The position numbers and the translations under genes are program-made. Below the pieces are notes generated by a model. The model saw only the letters and a list, made by a program, of their open reading frames with translations, did not search any database and was not told the DNA's origin. A stretch of DNA of 64,000 nt from Zoroaster sp. YZ-2022 (taxonomy: Eukaryota; Echinodermata; Asteroidea; Forcipulatida; Zoroasteridae): the NCBI GenBank assembly GCA_029582265.1, contig CM055823.1, forward strand, positions 14,582,060-14,646,059. Direction: 5' to 3'. This document shows, in pieces, positions 22,596 through 34,600 of the stretch (position 1 is its first letter; each line of letters opens with the position of its first letter).

Positions 22596-24566
22596 TTGCG
22601 AATGCACTCCCTGCAGCGTTGCTGCATGCTTCTGATGAGTCTACGAATGACATCTTGGCCAATATCTTGCCAGGCCCTACGGAGTGCTTCAGTGAGTTCC
22701 TGTACTGTCTGAGGAGGACGTACGTGGCTGCCTTCGAACAGTGCGCTGAAGCAGGTCCCACAAATGTTGGCCAGTCCATTCGCTGAATCCCTTCCTCTTC
22801 AAGGAAGTTGTTCACCACCCTAGCTCTGTGCGGACGGGCATTGTCATCCATTAACACAAAGTTTTCACCTACTACACCAGCATATGGCATAACAATTGGG
22901 ATAATGATCTCATTGAGGTAGCGCTGTGCATTAATCCCACCCCTAGGGACGACCCCCAATGCTGATTCCTCCCCAGACCATTACTGAACCACCTCCAAAA
23001 TGATCGTGTTCCACCATGTTGTCCACTTGAAAACGATGTCCTCTCTCTCTCCAGACTCGGACACATCTATCGTTAGTCGAAACACAAAACCTGGATTCAT
23101 TGGTAAAGAGAACAGGACCGGAGTCCAGTGTCTGAGCTCCCAGTCCACATGAGCGTTGGCAAAGTTGCATCTGGTTCTGCGATGTGCTACAGTCAGAGCA
23201 GGTACCACATTTGGTCTTCTGGCAACCCAGCAAACATTACACAATCGGCCCAATGCTGGCCCAATTACGGCTGGACAATTGGCCCAATGCTGGCTGCCAG
23301 TACTGGGCCAGTACCGTTTTGCACATTGGCGTTGAATTGGCCCAGTTCCGTTTGCCTTAATTGGTCCAATACCGAGCCATACCGGCCAGTATTGGCCCAA
23401 TGGTTATTACCTGTACTGGGCCAATGCCGTTAGCCGATATCGGCGCAGTATGCCAACTGTGCAAGCCGATATCGGCCCATTAATGGGCCTGGTGTTATAC
23501 ATTTTTGTATGTTTATTTTATATTTTATATTTATTATTATTATTTTTTTTTTTTGAGGGGGCTTGTGCAATAAGAATAGTACAATTGTGCAATAAGAATG
23601 ATGATTTCCTGCTTCAAGCAGTCAAGAGTACAATCAAGCTTTTGTTTTTGGGCATTGGGCATATTGGGCATCAGACTCAGATAATCAGTATTTTGTTCAG
23701 ATGGTCCAGCTGAGACATGGTGACAGTATAGACCTAGATTTGTGCCGGCAGTTTCAGCACTGTCCGAAATAGGTGCGCTTCGCTTCGGTATCGTGCATGA
23801 CTACAGCCACCTGTAACGTTAGGCATAGGCCTCGGTGTTTCGACGAAAAAAAATTCACGAAGTTTAAAAGTGTACTGAAATGCACTTATATCAGCTGAAA
23901 TGATCTACAAAGTACAAAAAAATCACCAGTTGACTTTCAAAACGTACTGAACCCTTCCACACCAGCTTCCTGGCAAGTCAAATAAAGCTGTAAATTTCGA
24001 GAAAACGTGACCACTTCTCAGAACACCAGCACTTTCACGAGACAACTGGTCAAGAAAAGATGGCGATCGCGTGCGTGATCGATCGCGTGCGTGATCGATC
24101 GCGACGTGCGCGCGTGTCGGCGCGATCCCACAATCCCTTGCGTGCTATCCCACAAGTCCATGCGCGCGATGTCATACCGCGCGCCGGAATCGGCCCAATA
24201 TCGGCCCAATTTAGACTGTGCAAATGCTGGCGGGGTGGCGGCCGCCAGAATAAACCAACATTGGCACACTTCTGGCCGTTTACCGTCAGCCGTAAACGGT
24301 ACTGCCTTTACAAGCCAGTACACTGCCAGCATTAGACCAATTGTGTAATGTTTGCTGGGAAGACCATCACCGTGAAGACGATTGCGTATGGTTTGGTCAC
24401 AAACTTGCACTCCTGTTGCATTGTGCTGACCAGTCTCTCTGTACCTCTGTACACCTCTACTAATGACACTCTGAGACACTCCAAGTCTATCAGCCACTTG
24501 CCTCTGAGTCATCCATCTTCAATCATTTGAACTGCTCTGGCAACTTCATCTTCAGTAAGTTGTCTC
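22596..24566 (-). pseudogene. Tc1/mariner transposase, interrupted and decayed
   Basis: The minus strand encodes an N-terminal DNA-binding piece (RRQLTEDEVARAVQMIEDG, MTQRQVADRLGVSQSVISRG, 24570-24380), typical of Tc1-like transposases. The DDE part follows at 23225-22596, with LFTNESRFCVSTNDR, LMDDNARPHRARVVNNFLEE, GIQRMDWP and the C-terminal IRRLIRSMQQRCRECIR. A 1,134-bp MITE (23226-24359) splits it. The first catalytic Asp (usually DESRF) is Asn here; the second Asp (DDNARPH) is present; the third-residue region is scrambled. About 117 bp after YRETG are missing relative to the copy at 61036, and frames shift several times. The 3' end is cut by the gap, and neither terminal inverted repeat is visible. 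Confidence 0.85.
23226..24359. mobile_element. MITE with CCCAGCAAAC ends, inserted in Tc1
   Basis: Both ends match in inverted orientation for about 35 bp, beginning CCCAGCAAACATTACACAAT and continuing GGCCCAATGCTGG. The flanks are AA on both sides (23224-23225, 24360-24361). Removing the element and one AA restores the frame NRLHGDGL-ARRPNVV of the transposase, so the 2-bp duplication is well supported. Inside, the left ~260 bp are built from degenerate TTGGCCCAAT/GCCAGTA words; the centre is unrelated AT-rich DNA with (GATCGCGTGC) repeats near 24064-24095. No transposase. Confidence 0.8.
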
Positions 24567-24779
24567 CGAACAGCACCACAAGTGACTACCACCAGAATTA
24601 ATGTGCAAAGACAGTGAAAGATGGCCATCTTGAAATTGTGCAATACCTGACCAACGCACATCACCAAATGCTTTTTGATCCTTCCAGTCAACTGGACTCA
24701 CATGACTGAGCAATTGCATCATGTGACATTCTCTGGTGCTTAACCAAGCATGAACATGTGCTGCAGTGTACACACCTGG
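24567..24779 (-). pseudogene. Host-gene exon R (copy in B1)
   Basis: A minus-strand frame follows an acceptor (ATTTCAG, first exon base 24779) and reads PGVYTAAHVHAWLSTREC, VDWKDQKAFGDVRWSG and FQDGHLSLSLHINSGGSHLW. It is open for about 70 codons. Its phase joins exon Q exactly. The end is unclear because the Tc1 sequence begins at 24566 in another frame. The same exon, disrupted, lies at 60798-61035. I do not recognise the gene; alternating hydrophobic residues suggest beta strands. The Tc1 fusion makes this copy unlikely to be functional. Confidence 0.55.
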
Positions 24780-24887
24780 CTGAAATTTCCAAAGGCAAAT
24801 GTTTGATCCTTTAATGTTTTTGAGTAGTGTATGACAAGGGCATCAAAGGCATGATTAATTTTGGATGAGCTAAAACAAATTCTTTAC

Positions 24888-24959
24888 CTGGCATACAAAT
24901 GATGTACTTGTAAGAGGGTCCTCATCAGTGTGTATTCCTGATGTAGATGCTGCTGCAAC
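24888..24959 (-). pseudogene. Host-gene exon Q (copy in B1)
   Basis: A 72-bp minus-strand segment between an acceptor (AATGTTAG) and a donor (CAG/GTAAAG) reads VAAASTSGIHTDEDPL then TSTSFVCQ in phase 0. The copy at 60616-60687 has identical borders and one amino-acid change (T to A). Conservation of length, phase and splice sites in both copies supports a real exon. Gene unidentified. Confidence 0.6.
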
Positions 24960-25147
24960 CTAACATTAAGAAATCAAAGATAGAAGACACATTATTAAGT
25001 AAAAGAATGCCTTCAATGAGGATTTCAGACTAAAGGGTGGCATTAACTGTTATTCATAAATGCCCAAGACAGTTGAGACAATCTGATCGGTTGGACAAAA
25101 CGTAATCACTTTGGGTGTATTAATGGATGATAAAGACATGGCTTATG

Positions 25148-25861
25148 ACTGAGGGTTTACAATAATTAAGCATTGACAATCCCATGGGGGCGTTATACTA
25201 TACATGACTATATGAAGATCAAACTATATAAGTCTGGACGTGCAAGAAACAATTCAAGACTCTAGTTCACGGTTCATGTAAATTTCAGAACCCTTTGTTT
25301 CCGTATTTTAGCCATTAAGGATAAAGAATCAACAAGATGTACGTGTATTATAAATATATAAAAAGAAATTTGACATAGAGGGTGAGAATAAGAATTCTAA
25401 CCTGAACACCCACTGGAGGCAGGCCGTGTGTAGAAGCTTATTTTCCTCTCTAGAGTTTCATTCAATATGACTGTGGCAGGTCCAAGATGTTCTGTCTTGT
25501 GTTTGTAAACCTGAAATGAGAAATGTATTGTATCAGTAATTCTAATAAGGCTAAACAGCTCAGGTTCCAAACCCAATACTTAATACTTAATATCATGACT
25601 TTCAAAAAGCCTCATCCTTGTGATCCGCAGACAGCGGCTTCCATGGGGTGTGATCCCTGGCCAACGAAGTGTAAACGTATAAAAATTGAATGGCTTTTTA
25701 TGCTTTTGATACTCAGTGCAATATATTCATCATGATAATTTTTCCCTGACACATCCAGCATTTTCTGACTTACTTATGAATGCTTTGATTGAACATAAAT
25801 TGCCAGAACTCATTCTCTGCAAATAACTTCAAATGTATGAATATCTTCAAAAATGTCTGAA
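25148..25861. other. B1-specific segment
   Basis: Unmatched in B2 (where 59955-60424 stands instead). Apart from exon P no feature is recognised. Confidence 0.5.
25402..25510 (-). pseudogene. Probable host-gene exon P
   Basis: A 109-bp minus-strand segment lies between TTTCAG and CAG/GTTAGA and reads VYKHKTEHLGPATVILNE then RKISFYTRPASSG. Joined to exon Q it is one base out of phase. Losing one G from the GGG near 25408 would read SSGVQ-VAAAST in frame, so either a 1-bp insertion or a sequence error is present. It lies in the part of B1 that has no counterpart in B2. Confidence 0.45.
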
Positions 25862-25990
25862 TCTACGGAGTGTTTTCTATGCATGTACTCTCTCCTATTG
25901 TAGCATTTTGTATTGCTCCTGCTCATGGAGCTTATCTAAGCACAATTTTCATTATGATAAGATTCCTTATTTGTTTGATCATCGTCCACG

Positions 25991-25994
25991 TTAA
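25991..25994. other. TTAA target duplication, left
   Basis: TTAA precedes the element start CCCTTTCATTACC; the matching TTAA is at 36135-36138. The other copy of this locus has a single TTAA (59817-59820). Confidence 0.9.
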
Positions 25995-26476
25995 CCCTTT
26001 CATTACCAGCCAGTTATGTAAGAGAGTACCCTTCTTTACCACAGTAATTAGGAGCCCAATGTCACTTCAGCACCAGTGGGTTTTTCACAATTTCATTGAA
26101 GTGCGCCCTCACTCTGCAGTAATAGGCACTTTTTTTTACATGTGTACTGTACATTGTACATACCAAATGGCTCAAATATATTTGTATGTTAAACTGATGG
26201 TAAAAATGAGTATACAAAGGGAGGAAAATATTGTGCAGATTTTTAAGTGTAAAAGCAAAACAATGAAATATTTAGATCAGTATTTACACTTAAGAAAAGT
26301 AATACAAATGGGTGATATTTCATGCAAATACGGTACATGTATAAGATTTCTTTTCCATGTGAAAAACAATAACTTGGATGAGATTTTGGGGATTTTTGTT
26401 TGTTTTCTACTTGGAAATGAACCATTCAGTTTACATACACCACAATCCATGCAAACAACCCCTCCCCCCCCCCCCC

Positions 26477-26543
26477 CCCCAATTCAATGTTGGTTTGGAC
26501 TGTAATCTGCGGCTTGTCCGACCATTCCAACATTGAATTGGGG
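26477..26543. repeat. C-run and 17-bp hairpin near piggyBac 3' end
   Basis: CCCCAATTCAATGTTGG (26477-26493) and its exact inverse (26527-26543) flank a 33-base loop, just beyond the transposase stop codon. A ~19-base C run adjoins it on the left. It may be part of the transcript end or a subterminal binding site. Confidence 0.55.
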
Positions 26544-28536
26544 AAGAGGTTGAACAAATAGTACAGATTTACAATCAATTGATGTGGTATTTCTCAAAGC
26601 AAGGAACTATGCACATGGGTTGTGTACATTGTTTACAGATCATCTTCGTTTGTTTTCGCCTGCCTAATTTGCGGTTACTGCAAACAATGCAGTCGCGTTT
26701 CTTTCCATTGGGGTTTTTGCCAGGATAGTGCTGTTGCCCTGTTAACTCGATAGGAATATGGTATCTCAACTGACTTGTTGCGTTACGTTCCCAACCCAAC
26801 AGCAAGCCCTGTACAATCCCTATAGATACGAAAATCAAGGTTACTGACATTTTTGTTCCCTGCTATGCTGGTGAATATTACTCTGCTATTGACAATACAG
26901 ATATTCAGCATATGGAAAAAAAACTCTTTTCCACCATTTCAAGCTTCTGTGTGTATGATTGTAGTACTGAAAACATTGGTCGGCAAGATCAGTTCCACCC
27001 ATGTTTTTGTTGTAATCATCAATACAATTGGGCTTCATAACATCACAAAATCCACTTGTGCTCTTATTACAACGAATTTGCTTTTTGGACAAATCGGTGT
27101 TGCCTACATTAGTTAAAAGTGTTACAGATTTTTGTCTTGCCAAACGATACACAATTGCCCACCTTTCACCCCAAAATGGGTCATCTCCTTTCTTCATTTT
27201 ATGTTTTTGGGTTTGCTGCCTGGGGTATTCCCGTGTGGTGTAACGAACAGTTCCACAACATCTGAATCCTAGTTTAGTAAGTTTAGCTAAAAGAGCTGGG
27301 CTAGTATAGTGAGTATCACAATATATTACACGTCCCTTATTTCTCAAGTCCATGGACCAGTTCAATGACGACTTTTCCTGCAACTGTTAGGTTTGGTGGA
27401 TGGCAGTCTGACTTGGTATCTATATGTACGTCTGCATCATAAACAGTTTGGGTGTCGTCGGCTCCTGTGTACAGTTTCCAAGCACACGTGTATCCTGTTT
27501 TGGACTCGTTCAGGGAGAATGCTTTAATACCCCGTTTGATAGGTTTTTAGGCATGTACTGAACAAAACAACCGTCCCTTGAATTTCAACATACTCTCATT
27601 TGGAGACAGATTCTGCGCAGGGTTATACAGGTTGAGAAACTTCGGGACGAGGACTTCTATCAAGGGCCGAACTTTGGAAAGTTTGTCCCGTTTAGCCAAG
27701 AGCTCTACGAGGAATTTGGTTATTTGAGATGTGGAGAAACCGAAGAATTGAACTGAACCGATTTCGGGACATGATCGACAGGTAGAATGGGATGCGAAGA
27801 ACTTTCAGATGTTGACCAGTACATCTTGTATTGAGAGGATTTGTTTATGCCCATAGCAATGAGAAGTGCCACAAATGCCATCATTTCTGGAATGTTGGTT
27901 GGGTGCCAGGAGAATTGTTGACCAGGATTTGAGTCTATTGTTTGCTGCGCATAGGCGATTAGTCTCATCGACGAGCATATCCCATACGAGTTGACAAAAA
28001 TACAGCTTGAAGATCTCCACTGCCGACAGTGGCAAAGTCGCCGGTGGGGCCAGAATTTCCATTGAACTGCACAGTCCCACACTCGTAATGGTCTCGTCGT
28101 TCCCAACCGGATCGGAAATCTAACTTTCCTGTCGTCCTCCTTGATCTCGGTCGGCTGTCACCTTGGTAGGTAGGCTGCAACAGAAAAACAAGGCAAAGGA
28201 GGATTAATCTCGGTCCTTTGTAAATACAATATCTCAATGCTGCATGTGCACAGGCCACAGGGGGTCATGCGCAAAATGAATATTGTGCTGAGAAAAAAAA
28301 TATGGCAGATTCCATCCACTCTCCAAACTCGTTGTCGATAAATTTTCGTTTTAATGTGGGATTGTGAATGTGAATTCCCCAACTTTTGCATAATACGACT
28401 TATGAGGGCCTTTCGAATACAAGGCTATTCTTTTGGAAGCTTGAGACCAAGAGTGCATTTTCAGCCTGTTAACGCTAAACAGCACGACCGGCTATGGGTG
28501 AATGTTAAAATTTCTATGCTATAGACCTTATGCATG

Positions 28537-28544
28537 TGACGTCA
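28537..28544. promoter_or_regulatory. CRE palindrome in left terminal repeat
   Basis: TGACGTCA, the full CREB/ATF site, lies 15 bp inside the element end and 170 bp before the transposase start codon. Its mirror is at the other end. Confidence 0.45.
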
Positions 28545-28714
28545 CACACCAGTAGTAACTGAAGTGCGCCCTCGCTCAGAGGGCAAAGCTATACCGTAAT
28601 ACCGACGGTAACCGACCGCTACTAAAAAAATTAAGTCCTGGATCATGGAGTGGCTAGCTGAACTGTACTGAACGTTCGTTGCACTACTAATAGTCGTCAG
28701 TGTTCCGTAAGATA

Positions 28715-30840
28715 ATGGTTAATTTCTGCTGCATTGTTGGTTGCTCTAATCGCAGCAATCGAGACAAGGAAGTTTCATTTTATTGCATACCCGCAATATT
28801 GGAACATCAAGGTCAGCATGCAGCCAACTTGTCCAAACAACGGCGAAAAAAATGGCTCAGTAACATCAAACGCAAAGGATGGCAACCGTCGAAGTCATCG
28901 CGTGTGTGTTCGGCGCATTTCATTCGGGGTAGGCTACGTAGTTATACTTCATTCTACATCATGAGTACATGTCACAATTTACTTTTTAGTGCTTTACCAT
29001 TCCTTTAAACTAAATGAAATGTCTATGAATATGAGTAGCATGTCATATGGTATGTTCAATGAGAGTGTTAATGTTAACTCAAATGTGTGAACTGCGTAGG
29101 CAGGGCATGCGGCATAGGACTAACGTTAGCAAAAATAGCATGGTTTTCCCTTATTACAATACAATACAATACAATACAATGAAGGCATTTATATAGCGCT
29201 CTTACACAAACGGTATCACAGCGCTTTACAGTGAGATGCAAGTACAATTTAAAAATACACAGTGCCTAAAATAAATGAGAGATGTTAAATTGACTCAATG
29301 AAGAAGCATGACGGATACCAGATGGTAGTTCATTCCAAAGTAGCCTCCTAAAGTACTAGTCTATTCATAACAGTTAATCATAACAAATTTGGCATAAAAA
29401 AATTGAAAGACTTAGTGTCGGTGAAAAATCATAGCTGCTTCAAATTTCAATCCAGACTTTTTAGATGCCACGTGACTGGCTTATTTTTTCAAAAAGACAA
29501 AAATGCATGGTAAAATATCATCTTATTCTTGTATAAAATGTGATAAGATCTGCTATATTTCTCTTCCTTTGTTTTCAGGAAAGCCATCATTTTTTCATGA
29601 AGTTGATAATCCAGACTGGGCACCTACGCAGAAAATGGGCTATACCAGTAGTCATCTCGCAACTCCTGCAGCATCTCAGCGTTTTGAACGGTTAAAACGG
29701 CGCAAAAGGAAGGCAGAGGATGTAGTGACTGCATCAGTTCTTCTGGACTTACATCATGAACACCGTTCAGTGCAAGACAACCTGGATTCACCTACGGCTA
29801 TGTTACCCCAAGGAACACAAGTTCAGACAGAACTCTCGTCAAACGACATTGATTCGATTGAACAAAAACTTAACAATCTACAGGAGGACAACATTGCCTT
29901 GAGATCACAATTTCGAGATGTTGAAAATAGGATTAGGTCATCTGGTCTCCAAGAACAGGACTTTAAGGATGATGATGCGAAAATAAAATTTTACACTGGA
30001 CTTCCATCATGGGCAGTATTTTTGTCACTGTTCACGCTCATTGCAGCTGCGCTCCCAACCTGTAAGAAACTTAAAACATTTGACCAAGTGCTAATGTTCC
30101 TCATGAAACTGCGTTTGAATGTTTTCGATGAAGACTTAGCGTACCGATTTGGTGTTAGCCAGTCGACTGTTTCCAGAAATTTTCATCGTGTTTTAGATGT
30201 ATTATTCATTAAGACCCAGTCTCTCATACATTGGCCAAGTCGCGAAGCTCTTCGCTTGAGCATGCCAACATCATTTAGAATTTTTTTTCACAAATGTGCT
30301 GTTATAATTGATTGTACTGAAGTGTTTATAGAGCAACCGTCAGATTTGTTGGCAAGGGCCCAGGTTTGGAGCAATTATAAACATCACTCCACGGTCAAGT
30401 TTTTAATAGGAATTACACCACAGGGGTCAGTGTGTTTTCTTAGTAAATGTTGGGGAGGCCGGGCGACAGACACAGAGATAACAGAAAACAGCAATCTTAT
30501 TGACAAACTCATGCCTGGGGATCTCATTCTTGCTGACAGAGGGTTTTTCGTTAATGATTACTGTGGCATGGCTATAGCAGAAGTTAAAGCCCCTCCATTT
30601 ACGAGAGGAAAAAAGCAGTTAGAAAAGATTGATGTAGATTGGAGCAGGGAACTGTCGTGCGTAAGGATTCATGTTGAAAGGGTTATAGGTATGGTCAAGC
30701 AAAAGTACACTATTCTCCAAAATAGGATACCCATCACCCTCATTAAAGATGGAACATCACCGGAGGCGACTGTGAATAAAATTGTAAGAGTTGCATGTGC
30801 TCTTGTGAATCTTTGTCCAGGCATAGTTCCCATTGACTAA
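28715..30840 (+). CDS. THAP-domain DDE transposase (ISL2EU/Harbinger-like), intact
   Basis: Predicted to cut and rejoin the element by recognising its ends. Two exons: 28715-28928 and 29579-30840 (donor G/GTAGGC, acceptor TTTTCAG); spliced length 491 codons with no stop. Residues 1-85 are a THAP zinc finger: CCIVGCSN, then W in KKWLSNIKR, CSAHF, and across the splice HFIRG-KPSFF..NPDWAP. A coiled coil covers about 161-193 (IEQKLNNLQEDNIALRSQF). An HTH follows at about 236-281 (DEDLAYRFGVSQSTVSRNFH). The DDE_Tnp_4-type catalytic core has Asp316 (VIIDCTEVF), Asp391 (LILADRGFF) and Glu438 (RIHVERVIG). I chose ATG 28715 because it starts the THAP motif directly. All key residues are present, so it may be active; domestication is possible but the flanking inverted repeats argue for a transposon gene. 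Confidence 0.9.
29155..29345 (-). repeat. SINE/L2-type tail with (ACAAT)n, in transposase intron
   Basis: An (ACAAT)n run (29155-29180) is followed by GGCATTTATATAGCGCTCTT and CAGCGCTTTACAG, which resembles the inverted 3' tail shared by L2-like LINEs and SINEs. Only about 190 bp are recognisable. Confidence 0.4.
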
Positions 30841-31672
30841 CTCACCTTGCCTATACTTATTGCTCATTCTTTTGCAACTCGGAAATTATTTGTTTATCCC
30901 TAATTATATTATATTATATACCAGTAGCTCATAGTCAAACATTGGCAACATTTTTAAATATGAACTTTTTTTGGTAATTTAATTCATTGTGTTAATTTTC
31001 ATACTATAAACACAAATTTAATTTAGCAGGTAAAGTTCTACATGTATCTAATTTGTGAAATATACAATGAAAAGTCATGAACACATCATCAATTAAATTG
31101 TTTTCCATCATTTAATCCTAAAATTTATTGAGAGATTGTTGTAAAATGATTAAGATTAAGGGTTATTGTGCTATCTTTACTAAATTTTGGGGTATCCATG
31201 TACCATTCTTGTGTACAGTATGCAATATTTTAAGGCATGCATAGAAAAAGCATTGTGTAATTAGCAGTTTTTGTTTTTGTGGCATTTTGGAGACTGCATG
31301 TATACAAGGGTTAATTTTATTTAAGTTTTGACACAATGTTCACTCATCACTATTCATAAAGATGTTGCTTGCATGTCATGTTAGAAATACATTTGTGACC
31401 TTTGGTTACCAAAAACGTTTATACATTCGCTTGCAGTACCTTATTTCGAGTTTACATGTCCTGAATCTGATATAACTTCATTCATACATGTTGGGGTCTA
31501 CTTTAGAATTACACCATTTTGCTAAAGGACGTGTGCATCGCAATATTTTGATATTTTCAAAACCATAACCGATTTAGCCGATATTTTTTTGAATATGGTG
31601 CTATTGTTAAAACCATCATTCAGTCAAATGATGTTCACACAATTGGAATGTTAATGTAAGCACCACAAGAGT
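30841..31672. other. Space between the two convergent genes
   Basis: AT-rich, no open frame of note. Both genes end here tail to tail, so their terminators must lie in this 0.8 kb. AATTTATT/AATAAA-like words are common, but none is clearly decisive. Confidence 0.5.
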
Positions 31673-34600
31673 TCATTGTTCATTTTTCATTATTTTCTTC
31701 TTCCCTCCTACAAATTTGGGCAGTTTCCTGCAATGAGGGCAATACCATTTCCCTTTAGGGGGAACGCGAATAAGTAAACATTCCATATGAAACCAATTAA
31801 TCATGCAGTTCTTGCTATCACATGCAATCATCTGACCAAATGATGGTTTTTCACAATAGCACCACAGCTTGTCTGCATCCTCCTCATCATTCTGGCTTGT
31901 TGTGTCCATTGGCTGCAAAACCTGCACATTTCCACCTGATGACTGAACTGGCTTTCTTGACAGCCATTTCCCCACAAGTTCTGGTAAAACTCCAGTTACA
32001 AAAAAATGTCGGACACTGTCCACTGCTCCTTCAAAAAAGTCTCTGTCCCTGGCAATGCTTTCACTAACAAATTCCTTATTTGTCCAAAGAATGAAAACTC
32101 CCTTTTCGATGTCCCACACATTCAATTGTGCTTGTACTTGATAATAATATTGGTGATCCTTCTTTAAGTGCCAGTTCTCCCCATTGTAGTCCATGCAAAA
32201 TTTCTTTGCAGTCTCTCCAGAGATACCGGGAGGTAAACCATCTTTCACACAGAAGGGACACTTAATCTCTACCAATTGTGTGCCACAGCAGTCACAGTGA
32301 AGAATGGCATCTGGTGATGCTCCGATGAAGGGGTATTTCGTGCTGATCAGCAGACCGCAATCCTTTACTTTGAGGTTTTGATGCTTTGTGCCCTCCTGTT
32401 GCAGATATGCATCTCTGGCTGTCCTTTCATGGTCACAGCCCCATCTATGTAAGAAAGAAAAAACATACAAAGAGATGTGATACACAGTCCACACTAAGCA
32501 ATTAAAAGAAAAAGGGAAAAATAAATTTTAAAAATGCTTGTTTCTAACCAAAGTTAGAAAGTTGATCAATAGTGCAGTTTCAGATTTAATGAAGGTGGAG
32601 ATTCTATACTAAATATAGCAACTTCCATTAGGGCTTAGTAGTAGTAGAATTGACAGTAAATCCATTTATTACCTTGTTGCTTCTGTGGAGAAACGAAAGG
32701 CCTCTGGATAGCAGACTCGTTTGATCAGACTTGCAGATGGCATGGCAAGATTTGTTCTGGCTGCACTCTTGAAAATAGAAGCCGTGATCCGTCCTGCTCT
32801 CTGTGAAAACCAAAGCTTGTTCAAGGCCTGTTCCCTTGTAGCCACTTCTACAACTCGACACTGGTCTGAAGTTATCTGCCAAGAAATAAATTCAATAAAC
32901 AAACTCTGAGTGAAGAGGATGATTTCATAATATTCGAAAAAAGCTTGCTACAAATTGCACATGTTTGGTTTCTTACTTAATAATCAAATTTTAAGACTAC
33001 TCTCATTTCTGTGAAAATATGTCATAACCTATGACTCTACAATGTCAGACTTCTTGCCTAGTCTGCACCACTGCAAATATTTTCAAGTGTGTGATAATTA
33101 CTGGGAATTTTATTTTTGGTTTTGGCTTCTTATGACACTACTTGTAGTGAAATATCAATGTATACATGTAGTTTCTGCTCACAACACAAAACATGACTCA
33201 GCTTCTGTTCAGAAGTAAATATACTTGACACTGTATGTGTGTGGTAATGGTACTAAATTACTTACTTCTAATGAATCAGCAAGTCCAGCACACTTGGCGA
33301 GAAGTTCTGTATAATAGTCCCAAGCTGTCAGGGTCATACAGTGATGACATCAATGGTGGATACTTGTTGGTGCTGGATAGAGGGACGAATTCATGGGCAT
33401 ACTCATCCATTACACGATGTACCACAGGTCTTGCTGGTGATTGTGCAAGGGAAGTATGGAATGCTGCCAGTTCTGCTTCTGTTGGTGGAGTGATGACATT
33501 CTTCACTGTAGACTCTGTCCTCTGCCTCTTGTTGCAGCTTGATGATGGTTTGGCAAAATTGATCATCTCCACTTGGGCAGCAAAAACCTTCAATAACAAG
33601 AGAAATCATGTGAAAAAATAAAGTTTAATGTTCACTGTCTTTCACTTCATTTCTATTTATTTAATTTATTCATGGTCTACATGAAGAAATATTCATGCTA
33701 ATATACTGCAAAGTTCAATGTCCAAAAACCAGTAGCAGGTATTCTCATACTGTCAAGAAGAACATGAATAATGAGTCTTGTAGGTGATTTACATTTCTAT
33801 TTGCTGGTAACCATGTGCAACTTTTAGAAGTACATGCATCCTCTCCTGGGATCTTCCTGAGTTGGTTAGCCTTCATGACACTGGACACCAGGGCGGCAAT
33901 ATGAGAACAAGCCTCCCCCAACCTGTACAATGTACATGTAAGTAAAAAGGATGTTGTCAGGTAATGAAAAAAACATTATTTCTGCAAGCTATTACTTGTA
34001 GTGTTTTTAAGTATTTTTTTTTTTAGTGCAATAACGTTATATTGACTTTTGGTACTTTGGGGGGGGGGGGGATTATGATTAAGTGTATCTCACTATGTTT
34101 CAGCCACACGTAAAGAGAAGGAAACCAAATTGTGTACATTCACACTGAAAGTCTGTGTACAACACAGAGCAGAGGCAATATAAAACTTATGTTTGAAAGA
34201 GGGATTTTTTGTTTAATTTTAAATAAACAGATATAATAATTAGCCGTTGGATGGAAACATTTTAGAAATAGGCTAATAAGTAAAGAATTTGGCGACAATA
34301 GTTAACTTTTCACTGGTAGGCATAATTATAAACAACAAGAAGGAAGAAACATTGTCTTACCCTGCCATACATGTGCAATGAGCAGCAAGAATCTCCCCAC
34401 ATTTCTCAACAGCAAACCAAGGAAGAAGTCATATGGCCGACATTCTCTGGCTGTGCTTAACTTTCCCAATCACGATGTACCTGGTTACCCCTGCTTCCGT
34501 TTTGTAGGTGTATAACCTCATGTCGTGAACCCATCCCGCCTTGACAAAACTGTCTGATCCGACCATCGATTTCCATGCCTACATGAGAGAGAGAGAAAAA

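Larger units (their letters stand above)
24500..25990 (+). repeat. Duplicated block B1, left part
   Basis: Matches 59821-61170 in reverse orientation, through the Tc1-exon R junction, exon Q and the flank of the piggyBac insertion. The match fails from about 25148 to 25861, where the two copies carry unrelated DNA of different length (about 715 and 470 bp). Confidence 0.8.

Noticed and set aside
24567..24691. Signal-peptide-like start (MAIFHCLCTLILVVVTCGA) fused to the Tc1 N-terminus
   Set aside because: It is exon R read in the wrong frame, running into Tc1; the hydrophobic stretch is fortuitous.
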